64,000 nucleotides of DNA from Chondrus crispus (taxonomy: Eukaryota > Rhodophyta > Florideophyceae > Gigartinales > Gigartinaceae): the NCBI RefSeq assembly GCF_000350225.1, contig NW_005179035.1, forward strand, positions 124,001-188,000, in the 5' to 3' direction. Below the pieces are notes generated by a model. It ran no database searches and was not told the origin of the DNA. It saw only the letters and a list, made by a program, of their open reading frames with translations. Shown one piece after another: positions 1 to 9,587 of the stretch (the first letter of the stretch is position 1; the number at the start of each line of letters is the position of its first letter). Made by a program: the position numbers and the translations under genes.

Positions 1-1
1 T

Positions 2-3000
2 CCGCCTCGTACGGACTCCAGCACCTGGACGGGCGGCACTGAGACGCGAACGTCCCCCGGCTCGAGCCGAAGGAAACGCAAGAGGGGCCAACGCCGAAGT
101 CGAAGGCCCCGGCGGAACGACCTCACCGATAAGGTCGCGCCCAAGGTGGTCGATGGCCTCGTATGCCTCATGACGTCGAAAATATATAACGTCTTGGGCT
201 CCGTGGCCACCGAAGGCAACGCGTTTAAGCCCCACACGATCGCCGTCGACACGTGCTCGGGCTACAACTTGGTGAGGAAGGCCGACCTCCCTCCCGACTG
301 GGCTCGCTACGTAATACGGGGCGCGCCATTACCACGTCTGGCTGGCGCGAACAGTAACCCGCTTCGACTTACGGCGGTCGTCCGCCTCGCGGTCCGGCTG
401 CGGAACACGACGTTCCGCATACCTTTCGTAGTGGCCGAACAACTCGCTGTTCCCGTTCTACTTGGGACCGCGTTCATTGATGCGCACGTACGCAGCATCG
501 ACATCGATGGACAAAAGCTCGAACTTCGTCACGGTGGCTCGGTAGCCATCGTCAATGGGAAGGGGGAACCGACTCCCCCTACCAGGCGACATGGTCGCCA
601 AACGAGTCGTCCGGAGGTACGCGAGGAGGACCCGCAGGCGATCCGAATCGCCCGCTGGGCTACCATCCCCGCGATGTCGCAAGCCCGTGTGCGTGTGACA
701 ACCGCGGGGAGGGGTCTCGTGTTCCTGGAGCCCAAGCCCTCACTCCAACACCGGCATGGAGTGAGGCTGACGAATGGCGTCGCGGAAGTCCTGCCGAACC
801 AGACATTCGAAGTCATCGTCGCAAACTTCTCGCGATGGGAGAGGCGGCTTCCGAAGCACACCGTCGTGGGATACGCGAAGCGCAACCCCCTCGCGATCCT
901 CACGCCCGAACGTCGAGTCGCTGAGGGGGTCGCGCTCGCGTTACACCTGACCGACTTCACCGATCAAGTCGGAGAGGTCGGAGCTGGCCGATCCAGCTCC
1001 GACGAGAACGCAACCGCGGGGAGTGAAGGGGTTGACCCGGACGAACGGACACCTATACCCCAACCGACGGCGGGGGGTACTGTACCCCCCCAGCAGAAGG
1101 ATCCCGAAAATCCACCGATGGATTGGGAAAAAGAGATTGACTTGTCATACATCGATGATGACAAGCTCCGTGGCCACGTGCTCGAGATGCTCCGCAAGCA
1201 CTCGAGTCTGTGGAGCGGTGCGCTCGGAACGATCCAAGCCACAGAACACCGCATTCCCCTCGAACCGGGAACGAAACCGATTCGTTCTATGCCCTATCGG
1301 AAGGGCCCGGCCATGCGCGAAATGGTCGCGAAGGAGGTCAACAAGATGTTGAACGCAGGGGTTATCGAACCCGCGAGCACCGAGTGGGCGTCCCCGGTGG
1401 TGCTCGTACCGAAGAAAGACGGCTCTCTTCGGTTCTGCGTGGACTACCGGCGTCTCAACGCGAAGACTGCAGCGGATTCGTATCCGCTGCCGCGTATGGA
1501 CGACTGCATCGACTCGTTAGGAGATGCAGCCGTCTTTACGACGCTGGACTGCAATTCCGGTTATTGGCAGATCCCGGTCGCTCCCGAGGACCGGGATAAG
1601 ACTACCTTCACGACACATATGGGTACGTACCGCCATTTGCGCATGCCGTTTGGATTAAAAGGGGCACCGGCCACCTTCCAACGTGCCCTCGATATCATAC
1701 TCTCCGGAGTCCGCTGGCAAATATGCCTCGTCTATCTCGATGACGTTATCGTGTTCTCGCGTACGGACGCGGAACACGCAAGGCATCTCGATACCGTCTT
1801 GAGCTTGTTGCGGAGTGCCGGCATCTCCCTCAAGCTTAAGAAGTGCAGCTTCTTCCGTCCCAAGGTGCATTACCTGGGGCACGTGATATCCCCAGGTAAG
1901 CTGAGCGTTTCGGATACGGCCTCCGACGCCTTCCGAACGTTCACGTTCCCGAGGACGCTGACGCAGGTGCGCTCGTTCCTCGGGGCGTGTAACGTGTATC
2001 GTCGCTTCGTCAAGGGCTTCTCGAAGATTGCCCGTCCGTTAACCGATATAACGCGCAAGGACTCGGATCACGATTTCGATAACCCAACGGAAGTTCAGCT
2101 TCAGGCTTTCGAAAGCCTGAAGGCTGCGATGATCTCCCCGCCGATCCTCGCGCTACCACGGTACGGCCGACCGTACCTGTTGGACACTGACGCCAGTGCA
2201 TATCAACTCGGGTGCACCCTCCTACAAGAGCACGACGAGCCAAACGATTGGCGCCCCGTTGGGTACTGGTCGTACTCTCTAAACGATAGCGAACGGAACT
2301 ACAGCGCTACGGAGCGTGAGTGCTTCGCCGTGGTGTGGGCCGTCCGCACACTGCGGCCGTATATCGAAGGAACCAAGTTCACCGTCCGGACGGATCACGA
2401 CGCCCTCCGATGGCTCATGTCGCTCACGGAGAGCTCAGGAAGACTCACCCGGTGGCGGCTACGTCTGGCTGAATACGATTTCACCATTCAGTACCGCCCC
2501 GGGCGCGTGCATCAGGTGCCCGATGCCCTGTCACGACTCGTGTCGCCGAAGGGCGCCGATGACCCTCGCCCCACCGTCGAGGTGGATGACGACATTCCCA
2601 CCTTCGACGGGGGTACGACCGTTCGAGACGTATCGAACGAGCTCGCGGACCACGCTTGTATCGCGAGCTGCGATCATCAGGCCGTCCATGTCTTCGTAAC
2701 GACACGGAACCAAGCCGAAGCCCGAACAAGGTCGCGCGTACGGACGCGCGACGAACCGCGAGGTGACGACGAAGCCCCCGGTCTTCAAGGACCCAATTCG
2801 TTTTGGGAGGAGAACGAAGAGTTCGACGCCGCCGATATCCAGCGCGCCGAAGACCCCGAGGCTGGCGCGCTCGACTCCCCGGTCGCCCCACCGCAGGACG
2901 ACCTTCCGGCCCCTCTTACGATAGAGGAGATAGCCGAGGAGCAACGCGTGGATGACTTCTGCCAAACCGTTTTGGCACGACAGTCAGAGTCCCGGGACTC

Positions 3001-4384
3001 CGCGTTCTTCGAGGACCACCAAGGGGTGCTCAAACGGAGACACCCCTTCGACCCTGATATCGTTCAGGTGGTGGTACCTCGGACGCTCCGCGCCAGGCTC
3101 CTTCGCCTGTGCCACAACCCGGCCATCGCGGGGCACCCGGGCCAGAACCGTATGTACTACGCACTTCGACGCGAGTACTACTGGCCCCACCTGGCTGCAG
3201 ACGTGGCAGCCACGGTGCGAGGGTGTCGGACCTGCGCGATGAACCGGGTCAAGCTGAGGAAACATCTCAACCGATTGAGATTGTTCCCAGCTACGAGGCC
3301 TCTCGAGAGCCTCGCCATCGACATCTTGGGGCCGCTCCCCAAGACGAAGACAGAAAAACGATTCCTGCTCGTGACTACGGACCGTTTTAGCAAGCTGACG
3401 CAAGTCGTGGCGCTCCGCACGATAACCGCATACACCGTCGCAGTTGCGTTCTGCGAGTCGTGGGTGTTCAAATACGGCGTCCCTCGCACGTTGCTTTCGG
3501 ACAACGGCCCTCAGTTTAATGCCAAGTTCTTCCACAGCACGTGCCGTGTTCTGGGGATAACGAATTTGTACACTTCGGCGTACCATCCCCAGACGAACGG
3601 GCAAGTCGAGCGATATAACCGAACAATCGCCTCGATGCTGCGGAACTACGTAGGTGAACACCAGGACGACTGGGATGTGTACGTAGGGCCGCTTACGTAT
3701 GCGTACAACTCCCACGTACATCGCACCACACGCACCACGCCGTTTGAGCTCGTGCTCAGCAGGCCCCCGACGGAGTTCTCGCTCCGACGGACGGAAGGCG
3801 ACGCGCCCCCTGCCGACAGTGGGAACCCACGTGCCGAGTTCCTCAAGACCCTGGACTCGACTATCCAAAAGGCCTACGGAAACCTTCGGCGAACGCAAGC
3901 TCGCTATAAACGCGACTTCGACAAGCATATTCGGCGCACCAACTCACGCCTCAAGGCAGGTGACTACGTATATCTGAACCCCACCGATGGGGGGAAGACA
4001 TCAAACAAGCTGGCCTCCCCGGCTGTCGGACCGTACCGAGTTCTCGCGAACGACCAGCGCACCATCACGATCGATCGTGATGAAGTTACAGAGCGCGTCT
4101 CGGCAGACCGCTGCGTCTACGCACCCCCGCCGGCGAACGCGCCAAAGGCTAGCACGACTACCCCCGAAGACCTCGCCGACAGATCAATGAAGGCACACAG
4201 TATGCCGTCGAACGGCTACTCAAACATCGCGTCATGGAGGATGGAACTACGGAGTTCCTCATTAAATGGGCAGACTACGATACTCCCACATGGACAGCGC
4301 GTACCCACATCCCCGAGGAGTTGGTGTCTCGTTACGCACAAAGACTCCGGGCGCGTACAGGGAGAGACCTCACCTCAGAAGTGA
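2..4384 (+). CDS. Ty3/gypsy Gag-Pol polyprotein, copy A (partial, C-terminus frameshifted)
   Basis: The frame is open from the window edge, so the GTG at 146 is not a real start. An Arg/Lys-rich linker (about 50-110) is followed by an aspartic protease (D at 248-250; the motif reads DTCSG, not DTG). Next come reverse transcriptase (YLDD at 1732-1743), RNase H (DTDAS near 2180, TDHDA near 2393), the integrase HHCC zinc site (3112-3240) and the integrase core (D near 3313, SDNGPQF near 3500, E in the GQVER stretch near 3605). The polyprotein would be cut into enzymes that copy and insert the element. About 1 nt is missing near 4180-4190 compared with copy B, so the C-terminal chromodomain (4190-4404) is read in another frame and this ORF ends early at 4384. 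Confidence 0.92.
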   Translation, partial: PPRTDSSTWTGGTETRTSPGSSRRKRKRGQRRSRRPRRNDLTDKVAPKVVDGLVCLMTSKIYNVLGSVATEGNAFKPHTIAVDTCSGYNLVRKADLPPDWARYVIRGAPLPRLAGANSNPLRLTAVVRLAVRLRNTTFRIPFVVAEQLAVPVLLGTAFIDAHVRSIDIDGQKLELRHGGSVAIVNGKGEPTPPTRRHGRQTSRPEVREEDPQAIRIARWATIPAMSQARVRVTTAGRGLVFLEPKPSLQHRHGVRLTNGVAEVLPNQTFEVIVANFSRWERRLPKHTVVGYAKRNPLAILTPERRVAEGVALALHLTDFTDQVGEVGAGRSSSDENATAGSEGVDPDERTPIPQPTAGGTVPPQQKDPENPPMDWEKEIDLSYIDDDKLRGHVLEMLRKHSSLWSGALGTIQATEHRIPLEPGTKPIRSMPYRKGPAMREMVAKEVNKMLNAGVIEPASTEWASPVVLVPKKDGSLRFCVDYRRLNAKTAADSYPLPRMDDCIDSLGDAAVFTTLDCNSGYWQIPVAPEDRDKTTFTTHMGTYRHLRMPFGLKGAPATFQRALDIILSGVRWQICLVYLDDVIVFSRTDAEHARHLDTVLSLLRSAGISLKLKKCSFFRPKVHYLGHVISPGKLSVSDTASDAFRTFTFPRTLTQVRSFLGACNVYRRFVKGFSKIARPLTDITRKDSDHDFDNPTEVQLQAFESLKAAMISPPILALPRYGRPYLLDTDASAYQLGCTLLQEHDEPNDWRPVGYWSYSLNDSERNYSATERECFAVVWAVRTLRPYIEGTKFTVRTDHDALRWLMSLTESSGRLTRWRLRLAEYDFTIQYRPGRVHQVPDALSRLVSPKGADDPRPTVEVDDDIPTFDGGTTVRDVSNELADHACIASCDHQAVHVFVTTRNQAEARTRSRVRTRDEPRGDDEAPGLQGPNSFWEENEEFDAADIQRAEDPEAGALDSPVAPPQDDLPAPLTIEEIAEEQRVDDFCQTVLARQSESRDSAFFEDHQGVLKRRHPFDPDIVQVVVPRTLRARLLRLCHNPAIAGHPGQNRMYYALRREYYWPHLAADVAATVRGCRTCAMNRVKLRKHLNRLRLFPATRPLESLAIDILGPLPKTKTEKRFLLVTTDRFSKLTQVVALRTITAYTVAVAFCESWVFKYGVPRTLLSDNGPQFNAKFFHSTCRVLGITNLYTSAYHPQTNGQVERYNRTIASMLRNYVGEHQDDWDVYVGPLTYAYNSHVHRTTRTTPFELVLSRPPTEFSLRRTEGDAPPADSGNPRAEFLKTLDSTIQKAYGNLRRTQARYKRDFDKHIRRTNSRLKAGDYVYLNPTDGGKTSNKLASPAVGPYRVLANDQRTITIDRDEVTERVSADRCVYAPPPANAPKASTTTPEDLADRSMKAHSMPSNGYSNIASWRMELRSSSLNGQTTILPHGQRVPTSPRSWCLVTHKDSGRVQGETSPQK

Positions 4385-4404
4385 ACGCGGACGTTCACTC
4401 TTGA
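4190..4404 (+). pseudogene. Chromodomain C-terminus of pol, copy A (out of frame)
   Basis: In the frame one base off the main ORF the sequence reads YAVERLLKHRV...EFLIKWADY...TWTARTHIPEEL. This is the chromodomain pattern found at the end of chromovirus integrases, where it is thought to guide integration to marked chromatin. The frame ends at TGA 4402-4404, inside the 34-bp motif. Copy B has the same segment at 38413-38733. The single-base loss just upstream separates it from integrase. Confidence 0.75.
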
Positions 4405-4414
4405 GGAGGGGGCC
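4381..4414 (+). repeat. 34-bp hairpin/polypurine motif, copy 1 of element A
   Basis: GTGAACG-CGGA-CGTTCAC forms a perfect 7-bp stem with a 4-nt loop and is followed by CTTGAGGAGGGGGCC. It encodes the last pol codons and the stop. A near-identical copy at 8856-8889 sits 1 nt before the LTR, the position of the polypurine primer for plus-strand synthesis. This copy could therefore be an internal (central) polypurine tract. Equivalent sites in element B are 38710-38743 and 43308-43341. Confidence 0.8.
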
Positions 4415-6208
4415 CTCAACCGCATCGTTGCGGGTTAAATTCCACCTCGAATTAAATGCACCCCGCGTACATGGGGCAAAAGAGGACGCGCGAAGGGACA
4501 GCTGTCCCCAGAGGGCAGCAACGGAATAATTCGCGAGACGTCAAGCCGTATTGGCAAGCGAATCCGCCGCGGGCGACGCGCTACCGTCAACAAAGGTCAT
4601 AAGCAAAGACAGGACGTACTGTCTTACAAATAATTCGAAGAAGAAAAGGGAAGGAACCGAACCTCCCCAAAAAAGCGCGAAAGGACTGTGATAGTACGAG
4701 CAATCACCGCGCCCCTCGTACAAATAATAAGGAAGCCGGGACGTATCAGTGAGACGGAACGCGGAAAACGACGCAACAAGACCCGGCTGTACGTACAGAC
4801 CGAAAGGAGGCGCCCGCCGAGCCAAGATGTGGCACGGGAAGTGGGGAGCCGTCTGGCAAAATGGGGTCGGAGCAAGATGCAAGGAGACGAGGAAGATGAG
4901 AGCACCTCTGGTACTAGCCAGATCGCGCCGCCCCTTTCTGCAACAGGCCGTCGCGCGAGGATTATGGCAGCCCTATGATGTCCCCCGTGACCGCTCAGCG
5001 AAGACGGGAGGGGTCGGAATGGAATCCCATCTCGATGTGAGCGCCGACGAGATCGTACCAGATCGGCAAGTCTCCAAGCCATGGAGAGGTGGTGTCCGAG
5101 CGAGGTCCGCCACTACGGCCTCTTGAGGCCGTACAGTACAGGCAAGAGAGCTCCTGTACTCGGACGTTTGGGCACGAGCCGCCGGCGACTCGTACCTCCG
5201 GTACAACAAGCCCTGACAACCGCCACTGTCAATTCCGAAAAAAGAAAAAGAAAAAAAATCGGAAAAAATGAAGGGGATTTTCGAATTTCAAGGGAAAAAG
5301 GAGCTCACGTGCGCACGGTACGCGCACACGCGAGCAGAACGCGCCGCAAGGCACTGGCGCACGCGCGCTGTCCCTCGCTGACCGACGCTCATGCCCGTAC
5401 AGGAGCAGAAATGCGGGCTGCTCGAACGAGCCATACGAGGTCAATCGGCAAGACCGCACGAACGCATGAGCCCCGCCCCCTCCGCCTGGGATCGCCAAGT
5501 CAGGGCTCCAAGCCACGACACACAAGAGCGCCCGAATACGATGTACGACCCCCCCTCCGAGGAGGCGTCGCGCGCGGATCACGCGTAGTCCGGACCCTCT
5601 CGGGAGGAGACAGCGGGGGACAAGCGTCGTTCCGAGAAGAAGGAGCGGAGACCGCGCGCACGGGGAAGAGTCGCAGGCGACGCCGACCGACGCCCTGACA
5701 CGAGAAGGAGGATACGTACCCCTCTTTCTCCCCGACGCAGACCAACCACGTAAGCCGGCTCGAGCCGGCGGGACGGATCGCAAAGCAAGGAAAGGAGCAC
5801 CCTCTCCCACTAGAGAGCCCCCTATCAGTCCCCCGGGATATGGCGCTGGCCGCCACCTGTCGCCGCGCGCGTGCGTGCGTCAATGGATACGCGGGGGAAG
5901 GCGGCGACGTGACAGCGAGGGGATACGATCACACCCCCTCGTCGTGTGGAGGGGGACGACGGACCATCGGGGAGGTAGGTAAAATACCAAAGGGAGGATA
6001 GGACCCGTGCTGTGGGGTTATGACGAAGGACGCGGTACGAGCGGCGGAGAGGGCGGTCGGCAGACGTCTACCGACCTTTCCCGGCTCCCTGACACACGCC
6101 AACGATGGGCGGTCTGGTATACTCGGGGCAGAGAGGCAAGGAGCCCTAGTGGCTTTACGGATGACGGACGGGAAGAGAAAGGATGACGTGGATAAGTGGC
6201 TCACTGGC
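4415..6208. other. Spacer between pol and the antisense gene, copy A
   Basis: About 1.8 kb with no ORF that I can support. It holds an A-rich run near 5237-5280 and short inverted repeats. The first few hundred bases resemble, patchily, the corresponding part of element B (from 38744), so the segment belongs to the retrotransposon. It would hold the 3' end of the antisense transcript. Confidence 0.5.
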
Positions 6209-8835
6209 TCAACGGCCCGAGCGGTTGGGGGGCACCGACGGGGTAGGACCGTAGCTGCCTGGAGGACAATAACTAGGGTGCGAAGGCACCCTCGTGTCCA
6301 TGTCCTCAAGGGGGGGCATGGCTACCGCCCCGTACTGCGACCAGGAAGGCCCCGGACCGACCGGGGGCGCACGCGCGTTGACCATGGGAGAATCGTACCC
6401 CACCCCTTCGTAGGGGTCCGGCAACGCCGGACGCGGCATAGAGGCCGAGGGAGTGCGTGACGGAGCGACAAATGAGGACGGAACCTGACGTATGGACCGG
6501 AGGGTGTCGCGTTCGCGGCGGTAGCGATCGCGCTCCGCAGTGACACGCTCCAGGGAGTCAGATTGACGCCTCGAGGACTCCCTGAGGGCCTCCAGTTCGC
6601 CCCGCACTCGGTCTAATTGCGACGCGTACGTCGAGCGCTCCGCCCCGAGGTGGCGTGCTTCCTCACTACGGGCTAAGTACCAGCTGGCAAGGGTGCTCAG
6701 CAGGGTACCGACATGCCACGCTCGATCGATCGAGCTCCCCAGGGCCCGTGCTCCCCAGGGCCCGTCCCAAGTCGGGAATAATCTTGATCTCGTCCCGGGG
6801 CAGCGCCAAGAACCGCGCGGCATTCCGACCCGGCGGCCAGAGGCGGAAGGGGTGGCACGGGCGAGACGGCAGCTGTACAGTAACTCGCATCCGAGGCGAG
6901 CGGGGCGCGAACCGGGTCCGTACCCGCGAACATAGGAGACGCGGGTTCCCCGTCCAAATCGCGGTACCGCTTGCGGTAACCCAACCGTGACGCGGACCCC
7001 ACGCCTCCGCCCCTACCCGAGGGACCCGAAGCGGACGGTACAGGACGAGCCACGAAGGAGTCGTTCCGGTAATCATACACGAGAAAGGCGCTGCGTACGC
7101 CCGTAGCGAAGTCGGGCCACGAACGACGATTACGCACGCTCACGGCACAAGCTCGGTGCATCAGATCTAGAACGGCACAGTGCGTCCACGCCACGTGCGG
7201 GGAAGACCGCTCCAAAGGGTGCAGCGGCACATCAGGGAGCGACGGCGCGACCCTGCCGAGGAATGCCAACACCCCGATGGGTTGCACAAACGCGCGGCCG
7301 TGCAACGAAACCTCGCTCATAAAGGCGTTCCCCAAGGACCACGCCCACTCTCGTTCCACGTTATAGATCAGGTCATCGTACGCCTGGTGACGTGGGTCCC
7401 CACACGCAAACCCGAAATGTTTGAGGGCAAAAGGGAGTAAGGGGTGAACACCGAGAGAAGGGAGAGCCTCCCGTACGACCCCCGGAAGGGCCGGGAAGTC
7501 GCTTTTTGAGAGGCCTCGTTCGAACGAGGCAGAAGCAAACACGCGGCCGTCCGACTCGTCCGCGTGACGATAGGCTGCCCAATCGTGCGGGGAGATCGCA
7601 ATGGAATGAAGTCTCATCAGTGTGCAAGCGGATTTTTGAAGAGCGGCACGAGCCCTGGAGTATGCGTAGGGCCTCGGGCTGACATACAGCCCGATGATTT
7701 CCGAAAGGACGAAACGGCGAGGGCCCCGTGGGTCCCGATTGAACAAGTAGCAGGCCATCCGGTCAACGTAGTCTACTTCCTCGTGGCTGAACGCAAAGGT
7801 CCGATCGCCCGGGATCTCGTCCGGGAGCTGATAGGGCGCTCCGCCGCCCTCCGCAAGCAAGCGCCCTAGCGCGAGAGACGCCTCCTCGGAGAGACCGCCC
7901 TCGTACAGCATCCGGATGCGTAGCATGTCGGGCCGAAGGCAATCCTTCGTAAGAAGCTCCCCCACCGTCACGCCCGAGCGAGCATGACGACGCCACGGAT
8001 ACCTCAGCCGACTGAGCAGCAGGGGCGCGGACCGCTCGAGCGGCACGCCCAGCCACTGCGTGGACGTGTTAGCAGCCTCCTGCTCCACTCCCCCGCTATC
8101 CCGAGTCGACTCGGGAGGAACCCCAGGACGTCGGCAGCTGCCACAGGCGCCGTAGGATCCCTCGACTGGCTGATAGGGGGCGCTGTCGCCGCCCGCTGCG
8201 GATAACGCCTCGCGCGGGATGCCCCCGGGGGCGCCGGATACAAGAGGGATCGGCCCCTCTTCCTTGCCAGCTGCAGCCTGGTCTGCCTCCGTGACCGCGG
8301 CGCGAACCTCATTCACCGCCGCCGGCCCTGCATGCAACTCTACTGAGAGAGTGGATTCTCGGGACCCACGGGCACGCTGGAACGGACTCGCCCGTGGGAC
8401 AGCGACGACAGGGGCGCGACGACGCGCCTCGCCCCCGTCCGCTGCGACAGCGGACACCGACCCGCCCCCGCTCAGCGGGGGAGCCAAGGAGCTCGACGAC
8501 GGGCCCTGCGACGAGGGTAGGAGGGGGGAAGGGGTCACGAGGGGCGACGGTGTACCCGTCATCACGCCGAGACGGTAGGGGCCCTCCGACAGAGCGCGTA
8601 CAAGAAGCGCACGCGAGACCTCACCGGCGCGAGGGGGAAGGATGACACGCACGACGAAAGGCGGACGACCGCCGAGACGAGCTCTCGTAGGCAGTACGAC
8701 GGGATGAAGAGGGGAGTAAGAAAACGCACGTGTGAGCGCGCGGGGGTGTAGGGGGAATAACGACAGAAGGACACGCGGGAGGGAAAGAGGCCTCGGAGCA
8801 AGGGAGTGGCTTGTATCAATCTCAACCACCGACAT
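6209..8835 (-). pseudogene. Antisense gene of Ty3 element A, about 870 codons, two frame lesions
   Basis: The long antisense frame runs from an ATG at 8835, 21 bp inside the second 34-bp motif, to about 6800, then continues in another frame to 6209. The upstream extension to 8898 would start inside the LTR and is not favoured. The N-terminal third is Ser/Pro/Ala-rich. A conserved centre follows, with PWRRHARSG, EGGGAPYQLPDEIPGDR, VSPRPYAYS, SPHDWAAYRH and VQPIGVLAFLGRV. The C-terminus contains LLSTLASWYLARS and a charged heptad-like coiled coil. One break is a 16-bp tandem duplication (6734-6765); a second indel lies just upstream. Element B encodes a homologous protein in the same place, alike at the amino-acid level. 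I do not recognise the family. It has no envelope features and no catalytic motif I can name. Antisense ORFs between pol and the 3' LTR are known in some plant Ty3 elements, but I see no match to them. Confidence 0.75.
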
Positions 8836-8855
8836 GTTTCGCACCACAAGCACTC

Positions 8856-8889
8856 GTGACCGCGGACGTTCACCCTTGAGGGGGGGGCC
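8856..8889 (+). repeat. 34-bp hairpin/polypurine motif, copy 2 of element A (3' PPT)
   Basis: Same 34-bp layout as 4381-4414, with a stem mismatch (GTGACCG) and a longer G run. It ends 1 nt before the LTR, so it is the expected polypurine tract that primes plus-strand DNA. It also lies just upstream of the antisense gene's ATG (8835). Confidence 0.8.
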
Positions 8890-8890
8890 G

Positions 8891-9587
8891 TGTAGCATAA
8901 CCCCCCCCTGGGGGTTTAAATTAGATTAGATCAAGAACTAGATCAGCTACTGTAGAGCGTCGAGCTCTACAGTACCACCGCGCGTGTCCACGTGTACACC
9001 ACGGGGACCAGGGACATGCGCATACACGTGCACACGTGTACAGCGCGCGAACGAAGCGCGCACGCACCACGGGTGATACGTGTACTGGCCTCGACATAGC
9101 TGACAGTATTACAGTGCAGGCCGACCTGCACTACAGTAGCCCACTACAGTACCTCGGTACTGTAGTGTTATGATAGAGTGTTTTGTATATTAAATATGGA
9201 GCGGACCGACGGCGGCGGAAGGGGATAAGCACGGGCTTGTCCTCAACCGACCGCCAAGGTGAGTCCACCCAGCTTATTCTAAACGTCGCCTTCGCCCTTC
9301 GCGCGCGTTTAGTCGGAGCCGAGCCGGAGTGGACGCGCAGCACGCGAGCGAGCACGGAACCGCCTCCGCCCGTCAGCACTGGTACGTCACCCAGTGCTGC
9401 TCCGGGGCGTCGAGGCGTCGATCCGCTCGTGCGTGCGCGCGTCCCTGCTCGCTCCCGCTCTACCACCGCTACCCGGGCCCGAGCCCGGTTCCGTAGCTGG
9501 TTGGCCCGCTTCACCCCTTCTCCGATCCGGGGTCTACAGGTCGAACTGCGCATACACCTCCAGTCGTCTGGGGGTGTTTATGCTACA
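8891..9587 (+). repeat. Ty3 LTR 1 (697 bp)
   Basis: The ends are TGTAGCATAA and TTATGCTACA, a perfect 10-bp inverted pair beginning TG and ending CA. U3 is rich in CACGTG-type palindromes and CTGTAG/CTACAG inverted repeats. A TATA element (TATATTAAATA) lies at 9186-9196. The LTR closely resembles the solo LTR at 27291-27985 and more distantly the LTR at 43343-44005. On its left is element A's polypurine tract, so it is A's 3' LTR. On its right lie a leader and a gag gene, so it may also serve as the 5' LTR of element B. Confidence 0.92.
9186..9196 (+). promoter_or_regulatory. LTR TATA box
   Basis: TATATTAAATA occurs at the same relative place in all three LTRs (here, 27590-27600 and 43607-43617) and is followed in each by a conserved GAGCGGACCG block. 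It probably marks the element's promoter, with the RNA starting shortly downstream. Confidence 0.65.

Larger units (their letters stand above)
1..9587 (+). mobile_element. Ty3/gypsy retrotransposon copy A (5' part outside window)
   Basis: Order seen: end of gag and pol (to 4404), a 34-bp hairpin plus polypurine motif (4381-4414), a 4.4-kb segment with a large antisense ORF, a second copy of the motif (8856-8889), and an LTR (8891-9587). The integrase-proximal C-terminus carries a chromodomain, so the element belongs with Ty3/gypsy chromoviruses. The 5' LTR and most of gag lie left of the window. It is damaged by a 1-nt loss before the chromodomain and two frame lesions in the antisense gene, but most of pol is open. 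The same layout recurs in copy B. Confidence 0.9.

Noticed and set aside
2984-3928. 314-codon ORF antisense to the integrase region
   Set aside because: Shadow of the pol frame in GC-rich DNA; composition follows the sense codons, and copy B does not keep it open over the same span.
6020-6990. Plus-strand ORFs opposite the antisense gene of element A
   Set aside because: Shadows; the minus-strand frame is the one conserved in element B.
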